From: Soonwooa sp032078105
GTDB taxonomy: Bacteria > Bacteroidota > Bacteroidia > Flavobacteriales > Weeksellaceae
DNA length: 64,000 nt
Assembly (NCBI GenBank): GCA_046269235.1
Contig: JBJZOS010000002.1
Location: 310,001-374,000, forward strand
Direction: 5' to 3'
Shown here: positions 1 to 7,701 of the stretch, in pieces
Layout: each line of letters starts with the position of its first letter
Position numbering within the stretch: the first letter of the stretch is position 1
The notes under the pieces: generated by a model
Databases searched by the model: none
What the model was told of the DNA's origin: nothing
What the model saw: the letters and a program-made list of their open reading frames with translations, nothing else
Position numbers and translations under genes: made by a program

Positions 1-40
1 ATTTAGAACAATAAATCTAACATTACAGAAATGTACCGAC

Positions 41-451
41 CTACTTATACCGTCGGTATTTTTGTGTACCTCCGATGCTTAAAATTCCAGTTTTCGAATC
101 ATAACTATATGAGCCCAAATGATAAGTAATTTTATCATTTGTCGTTAAAACATTTGATGAAGATTCGTTTGGTAAAAATAATTCTGCTTTGGATTGATCT
201 TGGTTATAAATAATAAATGCGCTAAAGACCGCCGTATCTTCTTTTTGCCCGACGGGATTCAAGCGAATACCTTCATTAAAAACCTGAATACAAGTGTGAC
301 GAAGTGTACTCCAAGTTTGCCCCGCCCCAACAAGACAATCGTGTTTATCTCTTTGTCCACCAATCGCGTTAGAAGTTGATGAGGCATGCGAATTAGACAT
401 ACACGATACAAGGCTTAGCAAGACTAGGAAAGAAACAGATAGCAATTTCAT
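41..451 (-). CDS. Small hypothetical lipoprotein
   Basis: A 136-residue protein that starts with a hydrophobic signal and a lipobox ending LSLVSC (Cys17), so it should be lipidated and exported to the periplasmic face of an envelope membrane. The mature part holds a Gly-Gly-Gln-Arg segment and two cysteines (near residues 39 and 54) in a HDC...HTC arrangement, followed by a short beta-rich tail. I do not recognise the family. It lies 87 bp downstream of pyrD on the same strand and may be read from its own promoter. Lipoprotein status is well supported; function is unknown. Confidence 0.7.
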   Translation of the reverse strand: MKLLSVSFLVLLSLVSCMSNSHASSTSNAIGGQRDKHDCLVGAGQTWSTLRHTCIQVFNEGIRLNPVGQKEDTAVFSAFIIYNQDQSKAELFLPNESSSNVLTTNDKITYHLGSYSYDSKTGILSIGGTQKYRRYK

Positions 452-538
452 ACGATATTATTTACAAATCATTTTTCAAAATACAGGTCATGCAACAGAA
501 TATAAGCATCGAGTTGGTCGGTTTCTGATAACAAATCT

Positions 539-1576
539 TTATCTCGGCAAACGCGACGCTCTTTTCAAAAGCTCTTTATTAATGTCGTTTATCAATTGTG
601 GACCTTCATAAATAAAACCTGTGTACAACTGCACCAGACTCGCTCCCGCATCCAACTTTTCCATCGCATCTTTTGCAGAATGGATGCCACCAACTCCAAC
701 AATGGGGAACGCACGATTACTTTTATCCGCCAAATATTTAATCATTTTTGTTGAACGTTCCCTAATGGGTTTTCCACTTAAACCACCATTGCCAATTTGT
801 TCTAAAATTTCGGGTGATGTTTGTAAACCTTCTCGGTTAACAGAAGTATTGGAAACAATGACACCGTCTATTTTAGTTTCGGCGATCAAGTCAATAATTT
901 CGTCGAGCTGACCATTGTTGAGATCTGGTGCGATTTTTAAAAGTATTGGTTTTGGGTTAGATTTAGAAACATTAATTTTTTTAACTTCAGTAATTAACTC
1001 TTGTAGATACGCCACATCTTCTAGTTTGGCATGGCTGCTTACATTGGGACAACTTACATTAAGTACAAAATAATCAACATAAGGATGTAGACCTTCAAAA
1101 CAATCGAGATAATCTTGGGTATAATTTTCGGGTTTAGTGTCGGTATTTTTACCAATATTTCCACCGATGATGATTTTTCCTTTATTAGCTTTTAGTTTTT
1201 CGATTGCGGCCTCCAAACCATTGTTATTAAAACCCATTCGGTTGATAATTCCGCTATCTTCAATGAGTCTGAACAATCTCTTCTTCGGATTTCCAGCTTG
1301 TGCTTTTGGCGTTACCGTTCCGATTTCTACAAATCCAAATCCAAGATCTGCTAACTCATTAAAAAGGACAGCATTTTTATCAAAACCTGCGGCTAGACCC
1401 ACTGGGTTTTTGAATTTAATTCCGAAAACTTCTCTTTCCAAACGCTTATCTACCAAAGGTTTGGGCAAAAATAATTTGGTAAAAAAACCAAAATTCTTAA
1501 GCATTGAAAATGTAAAGTGATGAACTTCTTCGGGATCGAATCTGAAGAGAATGGGGCGAATGATACTTTTGTACAT
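539..1576 (-). CDS. pyrD: Dihydroorotate dehydrogenase (quinone), class 2
   Basis: Oxidises dihydroorotate to orotate with FMN and passes electrons to quinone at the inner membrane, the fourth step of de novo pyrimidine synthesis. The 345-residue length and N-terminal helical extension (about residues 1-45) are those of class 2 enzymes. Visible motifs are NPVGLAAGFDKN (57-68), NRMGFNN (112-118) and NVSCPN (173-178), whose Ser175 is the catalytic base expected for class 2 rather than Cys. FMN-phosphate glycines occur near the C-terminus (VGVGGI, then LVQLYTGF). A CAAATTTA on the plus strand at 1592-1599 is a TAnnTTTG-type -7 box 16 bp upstream of the start. It stands alone, as in most flavobacteria. 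Confidence 0.97.
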   Translation of the reverse strand: MYKSIIRPILFRFDPEEVHHFTFSMLKNFGFFTKLFLPKPLVDKRLEREVFGIKFKNPVGLAAGFDKNAVLFNELADLGFGFVEIGTVTPKAQAGNPKKRLFRLIEDSGIINRMGFNNNGLEAAIEKLKANKGKIIIGGNIGKNTDTKPENYTQDYLDCFEGLHPYVDYFVLNVSCPNVSSHAKLEDVAYLQELITEVKKINVSKSNPKPILLKIAPDLNNGQLDEIIDLIAETKIDGVIVSNTSVNREGLQTSPEILEQIGNGGLSGKPIRERSTKMIKYLADKSNRAFPIVGVGGIHSAKDAMEKLDAGASLVQLYTGFIYEGPQLINDINKELLKRASRLPR

Positions 1577-1877
1577 CGGAAAAAAGTTTTACAAATTTAA
1601 GAAAATAAGTTAAGTCCTAGGTTTTATCTTTCCAACTTTCAAGCCTAATTAATTTATTTATCTGCAATTGCTAAGCTTTAGTAATAAAGAAAATTTTGCA
1701 AATTTTTTATTTTTTAGCCAAAAAATGATAGTTCCGCGCCATTAAAATAAACTATGTAAAAACAATTTTACTTATCGTGGCTTTGCTAAGTCAACTTCAT
1801 TTTGGGTAAGTTGCTTTCAATAATTCCAAATTCCGAAAAAAATAGTGACAAATACCATATTTCTAGATACCATTAAT
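1577..1877. other. Non-coding AT-rich gap
   Basis: About 300 bp upstream of pyrD. Apart from the pyrD -7 box at 1592-1599 I see no start-anchored reading frame, RNA gene or hairpin here. Confidence 0.5.
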
Positions 1878-2164
1878 TTTTTACCAATCAAGAAGCTAAG
1901 GATTTTCTTAAAAAAGGAAGAACCAATAAGACTGTCGGTGATATCTTGGCTTTTACGAGAGGATTTGGGATGAGATTTAGTCTAAGTCAAATTCTTTCTA
2001 GCCAGCCAACAAAAACTGTTCAAATACCTTTCGGCGGAACCCCCGGTATTAAAACCGATAATTCTGCAAGATGGACTGTATTTTGTGTAAGTACTGGTAT
2101 TGCGATAATAAGCATTCCGTTTGACTCTGGTGCAAAAAAAATTTCAAAAAAGATGCACAAGTAG
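1878..2164 (+). pseudogene. Unidentified gene remnant
   Basis: One open frame after a TAA at about 1875 reads FTNQEAKDFLKKGRTNKTVG and continues with a protein-like segment (FGMRFSLSQIL, then IPFGGTPGIKTDN) to TAG at 2164. It has no ATG near its beginning; the first possible start is a TTG at 1946, which would cut into the conserved-looking part. The composition looks like real protein, not random translation, so I read it as the 3' end of a decayed gene. I cannot name the family, and no promoter is visible. Confidence 0.3.
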
Positions 2165-2241
2165 AAAATGGAGAAATAACGAGCTCTTTCCAAGCCTACT
2201 TCAAAGTGAAATCATCTAGCAATGAGCTACAATTTCTAAAA

Positions 2242-2943
2242 CTAAATAAACTTGCTAACATCAAAACTCAAAATTTTTGCGATTTTTAAAAATTCTGGAT
2301 TGACGTTTAGGCTTGCATTAATTGCGATCTCGTCGCTCGTCATTGGATGAATAAAATTGAGCTGATGCGAATGCAAAGGCATTGCTGTAATATTAAAAGT
2401 CTCCAACCACAATTTATTTTGCTTGTTGCAGCCATGTTTTCGACAACCCAAAATGGGATGCAAAATATGTTTGAAATGCTTTCTCAGTTGATGAAATCTA
2501 CCCGTTTCTGGAAGCGCTTCAACCAAAGAATATCGGGAAGTTGGATGTTTTCTAAAAGGCAAATCGATTTCGGAGGTTTGTAAACGACGATAATATGTGA
2601 TTGCGTTCTGGATAACTTCATTTTCGTTAGCTAAATCGTAATCTATGGTTTCTTCTTCTTTTGTCCAACCTCGTAAAATCGCAATGTATTTCTTTTCAAC
2701 ATCTCGGCTCATGAATTGGTCGCTGATCAGTTTCAAACTTTCTTTATTTAATGCGAAAAGTAAAACGCCCGAAGTTTTTCTGTCTAATCGGTGTACGAGA
2801 TGCACTTTTTGACCAATTTGATTTGTTAGTTTTTCTACCGCATACTCATCAGCAGGTCCTGCGTAATAGGATTTGTGCACCAATAATCCGCTGGGTTTAT
2901 TGATGGCAATGAGATGCTCGTCGCGATACAGAATTTCTAACAT
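2242..2943 (-). CDS. truC: tRNA pseudouridine(65) synthase TruC-like
   Basis: Isomerises a uridine to pseudouridine; in Escherichia coli TruC acts at tRNA position 65. The 233-residue protein begins MLEILYRDEHLIAINKPSG and carries the RluA/TruC catalytic motif HRLDRKTSG (51-59, catalytic Asp54). The C-terminal part keeps GRFHQLRKHFKHILHPI, typical of TruC. A longer frame runs upstream to 3162 but its extra residues look non-coding and overlap the divergent gene, so I start at 2943. A TAnnTTTG -7 box (plus strand CAAAAATA, 2948-2955) lies only 4 bp upstream, which implies an almost leaderless mRNA. Family members usually read HPI(I/V)GD; here it is HPILGC, an odd substitution. Confidence 0.88.
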   Translation of the reverse strand: MLEILYRDEHLIAINKPSGLLVHKSYYAGPADEYAVEKLTNQIGQKVHLVHRLDRKTSGVLLFALNKESLKLISDQFMSRDVEKKYIAILRGWTKEEETIDYDLANENEVIQNAITYYRRLQTSEIDLPFRKHPTSRYSLVEALPETGRFHQLRKHFKHILHPILGCRKHGCNKQNKLWLETFNITAMPLHSHQLNFIHPMTSDEIAINASLNVNPEFLKIAKILSFDVSKFI

Positions 2944-3036
2944 TTTGCAAAAATAGAGATTTCTGATAGAAGTTTTTACTACGTATTTAAACAAAGAATT
3001 TATAAAATGATGAAAAGCAAAAGTCCAATTTTTATA

Positions 3037-3044
3037 TACTTTTG
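3037..3044 (+). promoter_or_regulatory. -7 box for the DUF389 gene
   Basis: TACTTTTG fits the Bacteroidetes TAnnTTTG -7 element and lies 16 bp before the ATG at 3061. No convincing -33 TTTG is seen at the right distance. Confidence 0.4.
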
Positions 3045-3060
3045 TTATAAATTCAATTTG

Positions 3061-4142
3061 ATGAGTTTGTTCAATATCATTAACCTGTTTGGGCTTTCTA
3101 AGGAAGAAGAGGAAAAAGACACCTACAACGAGATTGAAGAAGGTATTCATTTTCGAGGTCACAATCTTTGGTTATTGGTTTGTGCGATGGCCGTTGCGTG
3201 CATTGGTCTTAATGTTAACAGTCAAGCTGCTGTGATTGGTGCGATGTTGATTTCACCTTTGATGGGCCCTGTTGTTGGGCTTTCTTTTGGGCTTTCTATT
3301 CACGATAAAAAGTTGATTCGACCTTCAGTTGGTAATTGGCTGATTATGATTGTTACCAGTCTTTTGGCGTCCACAATTTATTTTATGGTTACGCCTTTCC
3401 ATTCAGAGACGAATCAGTTGGAGGCTTTCAAAGAAGCTACAGTTTTTGATTGTATGATTGCGCTTTTCGGTGGTTTGGCTTGGTTTATTGGGATTACTAG
3501 GAAAGAAGCAATTAAAACGATTGCAGGCGTTGCAGTGGCAACTCAACTGCTTGTATTCCGCCTCTTTGTACGGCTGGTTTTGGTTTAGCGAACGCTAATT
3601 GCGAGTATTTTTTCGGAGGTTTGTATTATTATTTGGTGAACTGTGTATTTATAGGGATTGGAACGTGGATTCTAAGTATTGTTTTGGGTTATCAACGCTA
3701 TTATTTACTAAATTCTCAAGGGAAAAGTAAGCAAACCACTTTGATTATTACAGTGCTTTCGATTTTGGTTTTAACGCCGAGTATATTCTTAACCATTAAA
3801 AAATGGAATAAAGAAAATTTTAAAATTGAAGCCGACCACTACATCAATAAAATTGAAGATAGAACGCCAGAAATAGCCATTGTAAACTATAAAGCCTTTA
3901 AAAAAGGAGATAAAAAATATCTTGAAATTACAGTTCTGAACGACTCCACATTTTTATCAAAAAACGAGCTTTATGAACACGATATGCTGAACAAAGACAT
4001 TGAATTGGTTTGGCATTATTCTAAGCAGACAAGGTCCACAAGCAGCGAAATAAAATTTCTGCAATCGCAAATTAATGATTTGAAGCAAAAATTAAAAGAA
4101 AAGGAACAGAAAGAAATAGAATCGGCTACAATTCTCTTTTGA
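3061..4142 (+). pseudogene. DUF389 membrane protein, frameshifted
   Basis: Multi-pass inner-membrane protein of the DUF389 family (function unproven). The first 160 residues contain the hallmark AVIGAMLISPLMGP and several membrane helices. The frame then breaks: at 3539-3548 the bases CAACT occur twice in tandem. Removing one copy restores VAVATACIPPLCTAGFGLAN and joins the frame to the remaining helices (LYYYLVNCVFIGIGTWILS, from about 3618) and a C-terminal cytoplasmic or periplasmic domain ending in a coiled coil. As read, the product would stop at 3588 after about 175 residues. The start at 3061 is preferred to 3007 because homology begins at MSLFNIINLF. A real null allele, a reversible duplication and an assembly error are all possible. 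Confidence 0.85.
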
Positions 4143-4316
4143 AGGTGTAAAAACTAGATAAAGAGTTTCCCATGTTAAAATATTCGCTTATTGCAACAAG
4201 CTCCCAACCGTCTTGCCCCATTGTATGGAGTTGCTCATCAATTTCTTCTGCAGAAATTGGAAATGTCCATTTTTAAGTTTTATTTCGATGCTTCTATATT
4301 CTAAACGGTTTTTCAA
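4126..4316 (-). pseudogene. DUF4177-like small protein, frameshifted
   Basis: On the minus strand, convergent with and overlapping the DUF389 gene by 17 bp, lies a frame reading KWTFPISAEEIDEQLHTMGQ then DGWELVAIS...FYTFKREL-stop. The GWELV core and FKR end are typical of DUF4177-type proteins of about 60 residues. The expected N-terminus (KNRLEYRSIEIKLK) is in another frame. The two join if the five-base T run at 4270-4274 (A run on the coding strand) had one more base. The only available start is TTG at 4314-4316. A broken gene or a homopolymer error are both possible. Confidence 0.6.
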
Positions 4317-4509
4317 AACACGTAATTTTATCTAAAGATCATATAAGTTTTTAAAAAACGCTTAACTAGACATCACTTCGAGTAGGTTTTGCAAAAACTG
4401 TAGAAATGCTCGCAATAGAAGCTTCTTCCAAATAAAAGGATATTAGCTTTAGAAGAAATAGTCTAACTGACGAAATATTGATTTTGATAGACTAAATTTT
4501 ATAAATATC

Positions 4510-4622
4510 CCGAATCGCCTAGCCCTGATTGAGCGGCGTGTTTGAGCTCATCTTGCGGTGGAAAAGCGGTGGAAAAGGAATAGCAAGATAGCGAGTAGCG
4601 AAAGCAGGTTCTTGGCTCCTAA
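4510..4622 (+). repeat. Structured interspersed repeat, copy 1
   Basis: A GC-richer island in AT-rich spacer. It begins CTAGCCCTGATTGAGCGG and ends AGCGAAAGCAGGTTCTTGG, with an internal stem ATCTTGC ... GCAAGAT around a tandem GCGGTGGAAAA duplication. The layout (AGCGGC near one end, GATA(TA)GCGAA..AGC near the other, hairpin between) matches the second element at 20826-20953 in opposite orientation. From memory, similar elements are scattered in Chryseobacterium-like genomes between genes. Not coding in any convincing frame. Confidence 0.6.
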
Positions 4623-4641
4623 TAATTTTGCAAGTCGACCG

Positions 4642-4672
4642 TTGACTAGGACAAAAGAAAAGCCTATTTTTG
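4642..4672 (+). promoter_or_regulatory. glyS promoter
   Basis: TTG at 4642-4644, a 20 bp spacer and TATTTTTG at 4665-4672 match the Bacteroidetes primary sigma consensus (TTG/TTTG, 17-23 bp, TAnnTTTG). The ATG of glyS follows 20 bp downstream. It is the clearest promoter in this part of the window. Confidence 0.7.
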
Positions 4673-4692
4673 CATAATAATTCATTGGAACT

Positions 4693-6234
4693 ATGGCAAA
4701 ACAGGAAGACGTTTTTAAGAAAGTCGTGTCGCACGCAAAGGAGTATGGTTTTATTTTCCCTTCTAGCGAGGTGTATGACGGGCTTTCGGCAATATACGAT
4801 TACGGACAAAATGGTGCTGAACTAAAGAATAACATCAAGCAATATTGGTGGAAAGCAATGGTGCAGTTGAACGAAAATATCGTGGGAATTGACTCGGCGA
4901 TTTTTATGCATCCTACGATTTGGAAGGCTTCAGGACACGTGGATGCTTTCAATGATCCGTTGATCGATAATAAAGATTCAAAAAAACGTTTCCGTGCCGA
5001 TGTTTTGGTTGAAGATTGGGCGGCAAAGCAGGAAGATAAAGCGCAAAAAGAAATTGAAAAAGCGGCGAAAAGATTCGGCGATGCTTTTGATAAAGCGGAA
5101 TTTGAATCTACCAATCCACGTGTTTTGGAATATCGTGCAAAGCAAGACGCTGCGCTAAAAAGATTGGCACGATCACTTGAAGCTAATGATTTGGCTGATG
5201 TGAAAGCTCTGATTGAAGAGTTGGAAATTGCAGATCCTGATACAGGTTCTAAAAACTGGACAGAAGTAAGACAATTCAACTTGATGTTCGGGACAAAATT
5301 GGGAGCGTCGGCAGATTCTGCAATGGATCTGTATCTGCGTCCAGAAACAGCCCAAGGGATTTTCGTAAATTATCTAAACGTACAAAAAACCTCAAGACAT
5401 AAATTACCTTTCGGGATTGCACAAATCGGAAAAGCGTTTAGAAATGAGATTGTTGCGAGACAATTTATTTTCAGAATGCGTGAATTCGAGCAAATGGAAA
5501 TGCAATTTTTTGTTCCGCCAGGAACGGAATTAGAATTCTACGAGCAATGGAAAACAAAACGTCTTAACTGGCATTTGGCTTTAGGTTTAGGACAAGATAA
5601 TTATAAATTCCACGACCACGAAAAGTTGGCGCATTACGCCAATGCTGCGGCGGATATTGAGTTTAAATTCCCGTTTGGATTCAAAGAATTGGAAGGAATC
5701 CACTCGCGAACAGATTTTGACCTTAGCGCGCACGAAAAACATTCAGGAAAAAAATTGCAATATTTCGATCCCGAAAGAAATGAAAGTTATGTGCCGTATG
5801 TTGTAGAAACTTCGGTTGGTCTTGACAGATTATTCTTAGCGATCTTCTCCCATTGTCTGAAAGATGAAGTTTTGGAAGATGGTTCAGAGAGAACAGTATT
5901 ATCACTTCCGCCAGCTTTGGCTCCTGTAAAAGCCGCAATTCTTCCATTAATGAAGAAAGATGGTCTGGGAGAATATGCAGAAAAAATCTTCAATGATTTG
6001 AAATATGATTTCAACTTGATTTATGAAGAAAAAGACAGTATCGGTAAGCGTTACAGAAGAAATGATGCGCTAGGTACGCCATTCTGTATAACCGTTGACC
6101 ACGACTCTTTAGCCGACAACACTGTTACTTTACGTGATCGTGATACGATGCAGCAAGAGCGCGTTGCGGTTTCTGAACTGAGAAGAATTATCGACGAAAA
6201 AGTGAATTTTAGAACACTTTTGAGTAAGATTTAA
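4693..6234 (+). CDS. glyS: Glycyl-tRNA synthetase, single-chain class II type
   Basis: Charges tRNA-Gly with glycine using ATP in the cytoplasm. The 513-residue single polypeptide is the dimeric archaeal/eukaryal-like type also used by Bacteroidetes, not the alpha2beta2 bacterial form. Visible class II features: RPETAQGIFVNY (the glycine-site region), FRNEIVARQFIFRMREFEQM (motif 2) and VETSVGLDRLF (motif 3), then an anticodon-binding domain from about residue 400 (LPPALAPVKAAILPL) to the end. It has its own promoter just upstream and a terminator just downstream, so it is monocistronic. Confidence 0.97.
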   Translation: MAKQEDVFKKVVSHAKEYGFIFPSSEVYDGLSAIYDYGQNGAELKNNIKQYWWKAMVQLNENIVGIDSAIFMHPTIWKASGHVDAFNDPLIDNKDSKKRFRADVLVEDWAAKQEDKAQKEIEKAAKRFGDAFDKAEFESTNPRVLEYRAKQDAALKRLARSLEANDLADVKALIEELEIADPDTGSKNWTEVRQFNLMFGTKLGASADSAMDLYLRPETAQGIFVNYLNVQKTSRHKLPFGIAQIGKAFRNEIVARQFIFRMREFEQMEMQFFVPPGTELEFYEQWKTKRLNWHLALGLGQDNYKFHDHEKLAHYANAAADIEFKFPFGFKELEGIHSRTDFDLSAHEKHSGKKLQYFDPERNESYVPYVVETSVGLDRLFLAIFSHCLKDEVLEDGSERTVLSLPPALAPVKAAILPLMKKDGLGEYAEKIFNDLKYDFNLIYEEKDSIGKRYRRNDALGTPFCITVDHDSLADNTVTLRDRDTMQQERVAVSELRRIIDEKVNFRTLLSKI

Positions 6235-6255
6235 CAGATAAACATTTAAATACAA

Positions 6256-6281
6256 AAACCTTTCTTCGGAGAGGTTTTTTG
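6256..6281 (+). terminator. glyS terminator
   Basis: AAACCTTTC, loop TTCG-like, GAGAGGTTT followed by a T run, starting 21 bp after the glyS stop. One G-U pair in the stem. Confidence 0.75.
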
Positions 6282-6346
6282 TTATTTTAAAACTAAAAAT
6301 AATTTGATTAGGTTTTAAATAAAAGGCTTATTCTTGATAAAATGAT

Positions 6347-6544
6347 AAGCTTCGCTTGTACACGCCCGATGCAAAAGAAATCTGGGTTTTCGGGTACAAT
6401 AAACATGGTGCTAAAAAAATAGACGAAGCGCTTAGAATATTAACATTAGACGATGACAAAATTATTACGATCCTTTCTATAACAGAAAATAAAAAGAGTG
6501 TATTTTGTTTGTTAGTCTCAGGCATAAAAACAGGAAAATTTTAA
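6347..6544 (+). pseudogene. Unidentified gene fragment
   Basis: An open stretch without ATG reads KLRLYTPDAKEIWVFGYNKH and onward to a TAA at 6542-6544, touching the minus-strand remnant. The first possible start is TTG at 6356, which would give 62 residues. It looks like part of a real protein but I do not recognise it, and no promoter precedes it. It sits in a 900 bp stretch made up of fragments. Confidence 0.3.
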
Positions 6545-6935
6545 ATTTCATCAAGATTTAAATTCCACATAAAGGATAAGAATTGTTGATAACTTTGGCT
6601 TTGTTTGTGTGGTTCAATCTTATCGAGATAACGGTTAAGCGTGTAGGTTTTTCGGACATCATAGATTTTGTTAAACAACAGGCCTAGATAATAATTTGCA
6701 GCTTTATCGTCAAGATTATCTTGGAGAATAGCCAAACAATTGTAAATGCCTTGTCAGCATTTTTTTCCGAATCGATAACGTTAGGAATCAAACGTTCTTT
6801 GGCGAGATTTGATATAAGAATAACTTTGTGGAAGCTTGAGAACTAAGATTAGAAGTCGTAATTCTGGAAGATTTTTTTTCAATAAATTAATTTTAAAATC
6901 CAAGTCGGGATGGGTTTTCAAAGAATCTTGAGATA
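6541..6935 (-). pseudogene. TPR-like gene remnant with several frameshifts
   Basis: Minus-strand segments in more than one frame can be stitched into one protein: DSLKTHPDLDFKINLLKKNL..., then AKERLIPNVIDSEKNADKA, then IYNCLAILQDNLDDKAANYY LGLLFNKI ... WNLNLDEI-stop. The middle piece is in a different frame from the outer two, and the outer frame has TAA and TGA codons within this stretch. The repeated Ala/Tyr/Leu pattern resembles tetratricopeptide helices. No intact start is present. I read it as the C-terminal half of a decayed TPR-type protein. Confidence 0.5.
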
Positions 6936-7124
6936 CTTTTTCCTAATAATGTTAGAATCTTGTTGGATAAAAATCAAAAAGCTAAAGAAGTTGACGAAAA
7001 AATGTCCTACACGCACCGTAAAGAATACATCCGTTGAATACAAGAAGCCAAAAAAGAAGAGACACTCGAACGCCGAAAAATAAAAATGATCCAGATGATA
7101 TGGGACGGAAAAAGAGGGATTTGA
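6927..7124 (+). pseudogene. YdeI/OmpD-associated family remnant
   Basis: The frame reads KAKEVDEKMSYTHRKEYIR, TGA (7035-7037), IQEAKKEETLERRKIKMIQM then IWDGKRGI-stop. This is the conserved C-terminus of the YdeI / OmpD-associated family (SYSHRKEYxxWIEEAKKxETRxRR), and the TGA stands exactly where a Trp codon (TGG) is expected. The N-terminal two thirds are missing; upstream bases instead belong to the minus-strand remnant. It is a truncated gene with a nonsense mutation. Confidence 0.65.
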
Positions 7125-7148
7125 AAATCTCTCAAATCCCCTTTTTTT
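7116..7148 (+). terminator. Strong intrinsic terminator
   Basis: GGGATTTGA (7116-7124) and TCAAATCCC (7132-7140) form a perfect 9 bp stem with a 7-base loop, followed by a run of seven T. It contains the stop of the YdeI remnant, so it is the original terminator of that lost gene. It may also protect the convergent lipoprotein gene. Confidence 0.75.
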
Positions 7149-7171
7149 ATATAACTCTTAGTTTTAGAAAG

Positions 7172-7606
7172 TTATTTAACTTTAACCAATGGTATCTCTG
7201 TGTCGCCTTGCGAGATAATCAAAGAGTCACCTTTGGTATTTGCAGAAACACCATTTCTCTCATAATGTTCGCCATCTGCAGTTTTGGATTTAAAATCCAA
7301 TTGATATTTTTGATTATTTGCTGATTCGATAACGAGTGTTTTTCCGCTTTTCCCAGAAGAGAAAGTTGCCTTAGCACGTGTCCCGTCTAATCCTTTGTAA
7401 GCAACGGAAGTCTCGATGGTTTGCGTTGCATTGGTTGTTTGTTCGGTTGTTGTTGTTAAAGTATCAACTGTTCCGTTATTATCGACAACTGTTGTTTCAG
7501 ATGATGAAGATTCAGAAATAACGCCTTTGTTGCCGCCCTCATTTTTTTTGCAAGAAAGACTTACTAAACTTAGCAAAACTGTTGCTACAAGAAGATTTGT
7601 TTTCAT
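7172..7606 (-). CDS. Lipoprotein, possibly MliC-like
   Basis: A 144-residue lipoprotein with lipobox LVSLSC (Cys19), then a Ser/Thr-rich linker (about residues 20-65) and a compact C-terminal domain (about 68-144). That domain reads VAYKGLDGTRAKATFSSGKS then a YQLDFKSKTADGEHYERNGV segment. Its order of strands and the Gly-x-x-Tyr segment resemble membrane-bound inhibitors of C-type lysozyme (MliC), but the usual disulfide cysteines are absent, so this is only a suggestion. It is monocistronic, between terminators on both sides. Confidence 0.7.
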   Translation of the reverse strand: MKTNLLVATVLLSLVSLSCKKNEGGNKGVISESSSSETTVVDNNGTVDTLTTTTEQTTNATQTIETSVAYKGLDGTRAKATFSSGKSGKTLVIESANNQKYQLDFKSKTADGEHYERNGVSANTKGDSLIISQGDTEIPLVKVK

Positions 7607-7660
7607 AGAATTTGGTTAATTTTTAAGATGTTAAAAGCATGCAAATAATTGTCCAAAAAC

Positions 7661-7696
7661 AAAAATCCCCGACAAAATTATCGAGGAATTTTTTTT
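7661..7696 (-). terminator. Terminator of the prolyl oligopeptidase gene
   Basis: On the minus strand AAATTCCTCGA ... TCGGGGATTTTTG forms a stem with one bulge and one G-U pair, ending in T-rich sequence, 6 bp after the stop of the peptidase gene. Confidence 0.6.
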
Positions 7697-7701
7697 ACAA
7701 T

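Noticed and set aside
2944..3162. N-terminal extension of truC
   Set aside because: The extra codons overlap the divergent gene and its promoter and are not like TruC proteins.
7034..7324. Plus-strand frame covering the terminator and the convergent lipoprotein gene
   Set aside because: It crosses a strong terminator and runs antisense to a clear lipoprotein gene.
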